From contig DHKB01000019.1 of NCBI GenBank assembly GCA_002407045.1, positions 7,031-71,030 of the forward strand: DNA of 64,000 nt, given 5' to 3'. The notes under the pieces are model-generated. The model worked only from the letters and a program-made list of their open reading frames with translations. It had not been told where the DNA came from and searched no databases. Position numbers and translations under genes: made by a program. This document shows positions 59,859 to 64,000 of this stretch, piece by piece. The stretch is from Candidatus Bruticola papionis. GTDB lineage: Bacteria > Vulcanimicrobiota > Xenobia > Xenobiales > Xenobiaceae. The stretch's first letter is position 1. Every line of letters begins with the position of its first letter.

Positions 59859-60557
59859 ATGGCTAAAGAGTTAATCCTGGTTGTTGATGATGAGGCCAAC
59901 ATTGTCTCGCTCTTGAGATATAACTTAGAACAGCAAGGCTTTGAAGTTATTTGCGCCAGTGATGGCAATGAAGCTATCGCTCTAGCTCGTCGTGAACATC
60001 CAGATCTTATTCTATTAGACGTGATGCTTCCCGACCGTTCTGGCATTGATGTTACCCGCACCATACGCAAAGAGAGCAAAACTCCTATTATTATGGTGAC
60101 GGCTAAAGTTGAAGAAATAGATAAAGTGCTGGGTTTAGAAATGGGCGCCGATGACTATGTTTCCAAGCCATTTTCGCCTCGTGAGCTTATTGCTCGTATT
60201 AAAGCTGTATTGCGTCGCACTTCCGATCATTCTGAAGAGAAAGACGAAATTACTTTCGATAAGCTCAGTATCAATCTAGTTAAACACGAAGTGCGTAAAA
60301 ATGGTCAGATCGTAGAATTGAAGCCTAAAGAGTTCGACTTATTGCGCTTGATGGCTACTAATCCTGGCAAGGTCTATACTCGCGACTTCTTGCTTGAGCA
60401 ACTTTGGGGCTACGACTACTTGGGAGATACTCGCACGGTAGATGTGCACATGCGCCGTCTGCGCCAGAAAATTGAGGATGATCCTTCCAATCCCAAACAG
60501 CTTAAAACCGTTCATGGTATTGGCTACAAATTCCAACACGACGATAATGAAGATTAA
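59859..60557 (+). CDS. phoB: PhoB/OmpR-family response regulator
   Basis: A two-domain transcription factor. The receiver has acidic residues in LVVDDEANI, the phospho-accepting Asp in DLILLDVMLPDRSG, Thr in IIMVTAK and Lys in YVSKPFSPREL; a winged-helix OmpR-type domain follows (ELKPKEFDLLRLMA, RTVDVHMRRLRQKIED, VHGIGYKF). Length 232. A GGGAGGAG site precedes the ATG. It is followed after 45 bases by the kinase-like gene, normally its partner, but that protein lacks the donor His. PhoB would suggest phosphate control; no pst genes or Pho boxes are visible, so the signal is unproven. Confidence 0.9.
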   Translation: MAKELILVVDDEANIVSLLRYNLEQQGFEVICASDGNEAIALARREHPDLILLDVMLPDRSGIDVTRTIRKESKTPIIMVTAKVEEIDKVLGLEMGADDYVSKPFSPRELIARIKAVLRRTSDHSEEKDEITFDKLSINLVKHEVRKNGQIVELKPKEFDLLRLMATNPGKVYTRDFLLEQLWGYDYLGDTRTVDVHMRRLRQKIEDDPSNPKQLKTVHGIGYKFQHDDNED

Positions 60558-60602
60558 AGGATTCGTCGTATAAATTTTTTGACTGAGAGAATATAATGCT
60601 TT

Positions 60603-61661
60603 ATGCCTCCTCGCGTTGAAGGACAGTTATCCGAAGCTTTAATTAAAGGCTCGGAAGATGGTATTTTAGGGGTGGATCGCTCTGGATCCGTACGTATTTT
60701 CAACGGTGCCATGGGAGAGATTTTTTCTATTAGCCCCACTGAGGCTATTGGCAAAAATGTGTGGGATATTTTACCTAAGTGTGAATTTTCTAGAGCTCTC
60801 CTCGCTCAGATAAAAGACAGCAATCCTGAGCCTATCCAGCGCTTGATGCTTTTTCCCAACGAGCGTATGTTCTCTGTAAAAATGATGGCTGTGCGTTCTG
60901 ATCGCGGTCGCAATTTGGGAGCTTATGCTTCTTTACGCGATGTTTCCGGCATGCAAAAAATAGAGCGTAGCCTAGACGACGTCTTTACTAGCTTAACTCG
61001 TGAGATTTCTGTCCCTCTCACTACTATTAAGGGCTTTGTGGAAACTCTCTTAGAAGGCGCCTATTTAGATGCGCAAGTTACTCGCAAGTTTTTGCAAATT
61101 ATCAATGGGGAAGCCAACAATTTGGTACGCTTGGTTATGTCTTTAGATTCAGTAGTTAAAGACAAAGATAGCCAGCCAATTATGAGTCGCTTCCGTTTGG
61201 AAAATTTAATTCAAGAGTGCATAGCTACTTTCGATCCTGTAGCTGCCAACAAGAAAGTTTCTTTTAAGATCAGCATTTCTGATGATTTACCTTGGATTAC
61301 CGCCGATCCCAGATTGTTGCGTCAAGTTTTTGTCAATATTTTAGATAACGCAGTCCGTTTTACTGGAGTAAAAGGCGGCGGTCTGGTTGATATAAATGTT
61401 GATATTAAAAATCGTGAATTTATTGTAACTATTAAAGATAATGGAGTAGGCATTTCCGAGGCTGATTTGCCCCATATTTTCGAGCGCTTTTTCCGCGGTT
61501 CGGGCTCAGAAACAGCCAACTTAGGAGGCGCTGGGTTGGGCTTAAGCGTAGCTGAAGGCATAGTGAAAGCCCATCATGGTTGTATTTCCGTCAGCAGTTC
61601 TAAGGGCGAAGGTAGCACCTTTACGGTTGTTTTGCCTGTGCGCTGTGGTGAGCCCACTTAG
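60603..61661 (+). CDS. soluble histidine-kinase-like protein lacking the phospho-accepting histidine
   Basis: Layout: a PAS domain (about 8-115), a DHp-like helical hairpin (125-190) and a HATPase domain with N box VNILDNAVRF, G1 DNGVGIS, F box ERFFRG and G2 GGAGLGLS. This matches the PhoR/WalK group closely, including TTIKGFVETLLEGAY after the H box. But the H box, SHELRTPLT in the family, reads TREISVPLT, with Arg133 (codon CGT, 60999-61001) where the His should be; the Thr of the phosphatase motif ExxT is also Val. There is no membrane segment, unlike PhoR. ATP binding should work but autophosphorylation at the normal site cannot. It may sense by PAS and act as an ATP-binding modulator of the regulator upstream. 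Confidence 0.85.
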   Translation: MPPRVEGQLSEALIKGSEDGILGVDRSGSVRIFNGAMGEIFSISPTEAIGKNVWDILPKCEFSRALLAQIKDSNPEPIQRLMLFPNERMFSVKMMAVRSDRGRNLGAYASLRDVSGMQKIERSLDDVFTSLTREISVPLTTIKGFVETLLEGAYLDAQVTRKFLQIINGEANNLVRLVMSLDSVVKDKDSQPIMSRFRLENLIQECIATFDPVAANKKVSFKISISDDLPWITADPRLLRQVFVNILDNAVRFTGVKGGGLVDINVDIKNREFIVTIKDNGVGISEADLPHIFERFFRGSGSETANLGGAGLGLSVAEGIVKAHHGCISVSSSKGEGSTFTVVLPVRCGEPT

Positions 61662-61834
61662 TGCTTGGGTATTTTTTTCGCCTTAGTTGAAGCATTTAAC
61701 TGGGCAGGTTTTTTGCCGTCTTAATTTGAATCTACTCGGCGCAAAGACGCGGAGGCTCTTCACTTTTGGGCGGAGATAAATCAATAAGTGATAGCTTCTG
61801 GATCTAATTTTTTTTATTGGAGCAGCTTATTGAG

Positions 61835-63550
61835 ATGAGCGACGCAGCAGTCCTTGACAAAAAAGGCAGTGCACCCTTCCAATATCGTTGGTTCGCCTTT
61901 GGTGACCTAAACGGTTTCTTTGGCGTCATGTTTGATAACATGACCGTGCTGGCCTTCTTGGCTTATATTCTAACTAGCATTTTTGAAATGCCAGCGGATA
62001 TTGTCTATACTAGAATTTTCCCCGGTACGGCTTTTGGCGTATTGGTTGGCGACTTAGTTTATACTTGGCTAGCTTTCAAACAAGCTAAACGTCAAAATAA
62101 AGACGTAACGGCTATGCCTTTGGGCTTGGATACACCTTCCACTATAGGTATAGCTTTTACTATTTTAGGGCCGGCTTTCGTTGGCTATAAGGCCGCAGGT
62201 TTGGAGCCCAGCGCTGCCGCTTTGCAAACTTGGTATGTCGGTATGGCTGCCATGTTCTATTGCGGTTTATTTAAAGTAGCTTGCGCTTTCTTCGGCAACT
62301 GGTTGAGCAAAGTTATCCCCGCTGCTGGTTTAATGGGCTCTTTGGCTGGTGTTGGTATTGCCCTTTTGGGTGTAGTGCCGATTATCGAGATTATGAATGC
62401 TCCCTTAGTTGGTTTAGTGGCTATGGGCTTGGTCTTCTACAACATGGTAGCCAAGATCCGCTTACCCTTCAATGCCCCTGGCGTGCTTATCTCCGTTATT
62501 TTGGGCACCATTTTGTACTATGCTTTTGGTCCTGTAGGCTTAGCTGGCCAGCAATTCCAAACTCCCAGTGCTGTGGCTATTGGCTTTAGTTTACCTCTGC
62601 CTACTTTAGGTTTTATTGCTGGTTTGGCTGATGCTGTCAATTATTTACCAGTAATTATTCCTTTTGCCATTTTGACAGTTGTCGGTGGTATTAACGTCAC
62701 CGAAAGCGCCCGTTTAGCCGGTGACAATTACGACACTAGAGAAATTCTGTTAGTTGACGCTTGCTCTACCATTTTTGCCGGCCTTTGTGGTGCTGTGGCT
62801 CAAACTACTCCTTATATCGGTCAACCCGCTTTCAAAAAGATGGGTTGCCGTTCCGGTTATACCGTTTTAACTGGTGTGGTAGTTGGCTTATGCGGTATGT
62901 TAGGCATTATCCAATTTATTGTGGATGCTATTCCTACCGCCGCTTTGGCTCCTATCCTTTGCTTTGTCGGCTTGGAAATTGTTTCTCAGGCTTTCGCTTG
63001 CTGCCCGCAAGCTCACTTCCCGGCTGTGGCCTTTGCCTTCATTCCCAATATCGCCCGAGTTATGGCCATTAAGGGCGACTACAACAACTTTGAAGGTTTG
63101 TTGACTACCTTGGCCAACGAGCCTAGCCGTTACTTAAGTGAAAAGCTGCTTATCCCGGCTTTAGGCAACGGTTTTATCCTCACAGCCATGCTTTGGGGTG
63201 CTTTCTTTGCCTTCATGATCGACCGTAAATTGAGAAAGTGTTCGCTTTTCCTCTTCATTTTAGCTGTACTTTCTTTCTTCGGAGTTATCCATTCCGTCAA
63301 CCCTAGCGGTTTCATGTACTTACCTTGGCATTTGCCCGAAATTGCTCAAGCTGTACCTTACCAGTTCGCTTTGGGCTACTTCATTTTAGGCGTAGTAATA
63401 TTGGCTCTCTCTTTCACTAAAGAAAGCCATCTTTCTACCGAAGTAGAGGAAGAAACTGCCGCTTTAGAAACTCCCTCCGAAGCTGTAGCTGAAGCCGAAG
63501 AAGCTAAAGTAGATGCTGTAAAAGCTGAAGCGGCTCCCGCTAAAGCTTAA
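61835..63550 (+). CDS. NCS2-like (xanthine/uracil permease type) membrane transporter
   Basis: The protein has about 12 to 14 hydrophobic segments with marks of the nucleobase/ascorbate (SLC23/AzgA-like) group: FGDLNGFFGVMFDNM at the start, MPLGLDTPSTIG, GDNYDTREILLVDACSTIFAG and AQTTPYIGQPAFKKMGCRSGYT. It should move a solute across the inner membrane, perhaps a purine or related anion, with ion coupling; the substrate is not readable. The last 40 residues are Ala/Glu-rich and outside the fold. I choose ATG 61835 over the TTG at 61817. A terminator follows. Confidence 0.82.
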   Translation: MSDAAVLDKKGSAPFQYRWFAFGDLNGFFGVMFDNMTVLAFLAYILTSIFEMPADIVYTRIFPGTAFGVLVGDLVYTWLAFKQAKRQNKDVTAMPLGLDTPSTIGIAFTILGPAFVGYKAAGLEPSAAALQTWYVGMAAMFYCGLFKVACAFFGNWLSKVIPAAGLMGSLAGVGIALLGVVPIIEIMNAPLVGLVAMGLVFYNMVAKIRLPFNAPGVLISVILGTILYYAFGPVGLAGQQFQTPSAVAIGFSLPLPTLGFIAGLADAVNYLPVIIPFAILTVVGGINVTESARLAGDNYDTREILLVDACSTIFAGLCGAVAQTTPYIGQPAFKKMGCRSGYTVLTGVVVGLCGMLGIIQFIVDAIPTAALAPILCFVGLEIVSQAFACCPQAHFPAVAFAFIPNIARVMAIKGDYNNFEGLLTTLANEPSRYLSEKLLIPALGNGFILTAMLWGAFFAFMIDRKLRKCSLFLFILAVLSFFGVIHSVNPSGFMYLPWHLPEIAQAVPYQFALGYFILGVVILALSFTKESHLSTEVEEETAALETPSEAVAEAEEAKVDAVKAEAAPAKA

Positions 63551-63573
63551 AGTTTTAGCTTAAAGCCAGCTAT

Positions 63574-63614
63574 AAAGCGTTTGTATTTTGTTATCAAGAT
63601 ACAAGCGCTTTTTT
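63574..63614 (+). terminator. rho-independent terminator after the permease
   Basis: AAAGCGTTTGTAT (63574-63586) pairs with ATACAAGCGCTTT (63599-63611) with one G-T wobble, and the arm ends in a run of six T residues. Confidence 0.85.
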
Positions 63615-64000
63615 ATTGCTATCTATTAACTTACATGAAAACGTTTGGGAAAAAGTTTATTGTACAAAAATGTAAGTGAGTCGAAGAGCATGAAAAATGC
63701 CAGGGGATAGCTTATAAAATAGACTTAAGTGAGCTTTATAGCAAGTATCGTATTGAGGAAGAAGACGTCGAAAAATACGGCCTTGAACATCTAGTTTCTG
63801 GTGGGTACAAAAAGCGCTCTACTTAACTCGCGTATTTAGCGTATGTTTGCGCTTTGTATTATTGGGCTTGTAGTTTTTCAGCTTAGAGACGCAGATTATG
63901 TACGGCCCGCCTGTTAGCTATGTGGTGCTAGCTTCATTTTTTACTATATCTACGCTCCGGCTTCACTGGCCTTGCGGCCAGAGGCCTGCGCTACCGATAT
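63615..64000 (+). other. region without a convincing gene; one short frame that may be a gene remnant
   Basis: After the permease terminator there is no normal gene. A 48-codon stretch (63680-63826) bounded by a TGA and a TAA reads like real protein (KIDLSELYSKYRIEEEDVEK) but has no ATG, GTG or TTG start, so it may be the end of a decayed gene. Near the window end a perfect hairpin lies at 63966-63981 (CTGGCC, TTGC, GGCCAG) in a GC-rich patch. A frame open from ATG 63898 to the window end has no support. Confidence 0.3.

Noticed and set aside
59859..61661. Straight call of a PhoB-PhoR phosphate two-component system
   Set aside because: The kinase lacks His and membrane helices and no pst or pho genes are seen, so the phosphate role is not supported.
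63898..64000. Frame open from an ATG to the window end
   Set aside because: Only 34 codons are visible, without a ribosome site, and it runs through a palindromic GC-rich patch; cannot be judged.
1..64000. CRISPR arrays, tRNA and rRNA genes, prophage structural genes
   Set aside because: No regularly spaced repeats, no TpsiC-type GGTTCGAATCC arms with cloverleaf pairing and no phage proteins were noticed; a tRNAscan and CRISPR search would be the decisive check.

Overview
The window is a chromosomal stretch of a bacterium with moderately low GC content (my impression is low to mid 40s percent). No rRNA, tRNA or CRISPR array was recognised. The gene content suggests a fermentative, anaerobic, Gram-negative (diderm) organism: an [FeFe] hydrogenase, ferrous iron uptake (FeoABC), a penicillin-binding protein of the PbpC type behind a large alpha-2-macroglobulin lipoprotein, FtsEX with a periplasmic LytM hydrolase, and several exported TPR and S41-protease proteins. 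I cannot name the phylum from sequence alone; the combination fits poorly sampled gut lineages as well as better known diderm anaerobes.

Layout. 1-105 is the tail of pyruvate kinase. 290-3377 (minus) holds an exported TPR protein, a short asparaginase-like protein with a His-rich tail and an aspartate aminotransferase. 3699-6607 (plus) is feoA-feoB-feoC. 6740-17297 looks like an accessory block: a two-gene [FeFe] hydrogenase/GltD-like flavoprotein operon (minus), a decayed IS256-family element, a truncated IS605-type tnpB, and a complete Type III restriction-modification pair (plus). 17394-19919 has an HD hydrolase, a YoaK-type membrane protein and a DUF4417 protein.

19929-31708 (minus) is a long envelope cluster in the transcription order dedA, ftsE, ftsX, LytM hydrolase, three successive S41 C-terminal processing proteases, uvrC. 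31852-38898 (minus) is DUF58, transglutaminase, MoxR, exported TPR protein, probably one operon. 38983-48821 (plus) has an APH-like kinase, a methyltransferase, the alpha-2-macroglobulin lipoprotein and pbpC. 48888-49697 (minus) is an unknown exported protein. 49979-56831 (plus) is radA-sbcD-sbcC for DNA repair. 56962-63550 (plus) has a B12-binding-type radical SAM protein, pgeF, a PhoB-like regulator with a histidine-kinase-like partner that lacks the phospho-accepting histidine, and a nucleobase-type permease.

How it works together. Much of the window concerns building and editing the cell wall: FtsEX, which can gate a periplasmic hydrolase, the hydrolase itself, three proteases that could control it, PbpC with its macroglobulin, PgeF, and the MoxR/DUF58/transglutaminase module. 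The most notable oddities are the kinase without its histidine (60603-61661), the triple protease cluster, the unusual insertions in FeoB and RadA, the macroglobulin without a thioester motif, and three 15-bp tandem repeats between the hydrogenase operon and the IS remnant. I did not find a clearly new defence or mobile system; the one defence system seen is a standard Type III R-M pair.
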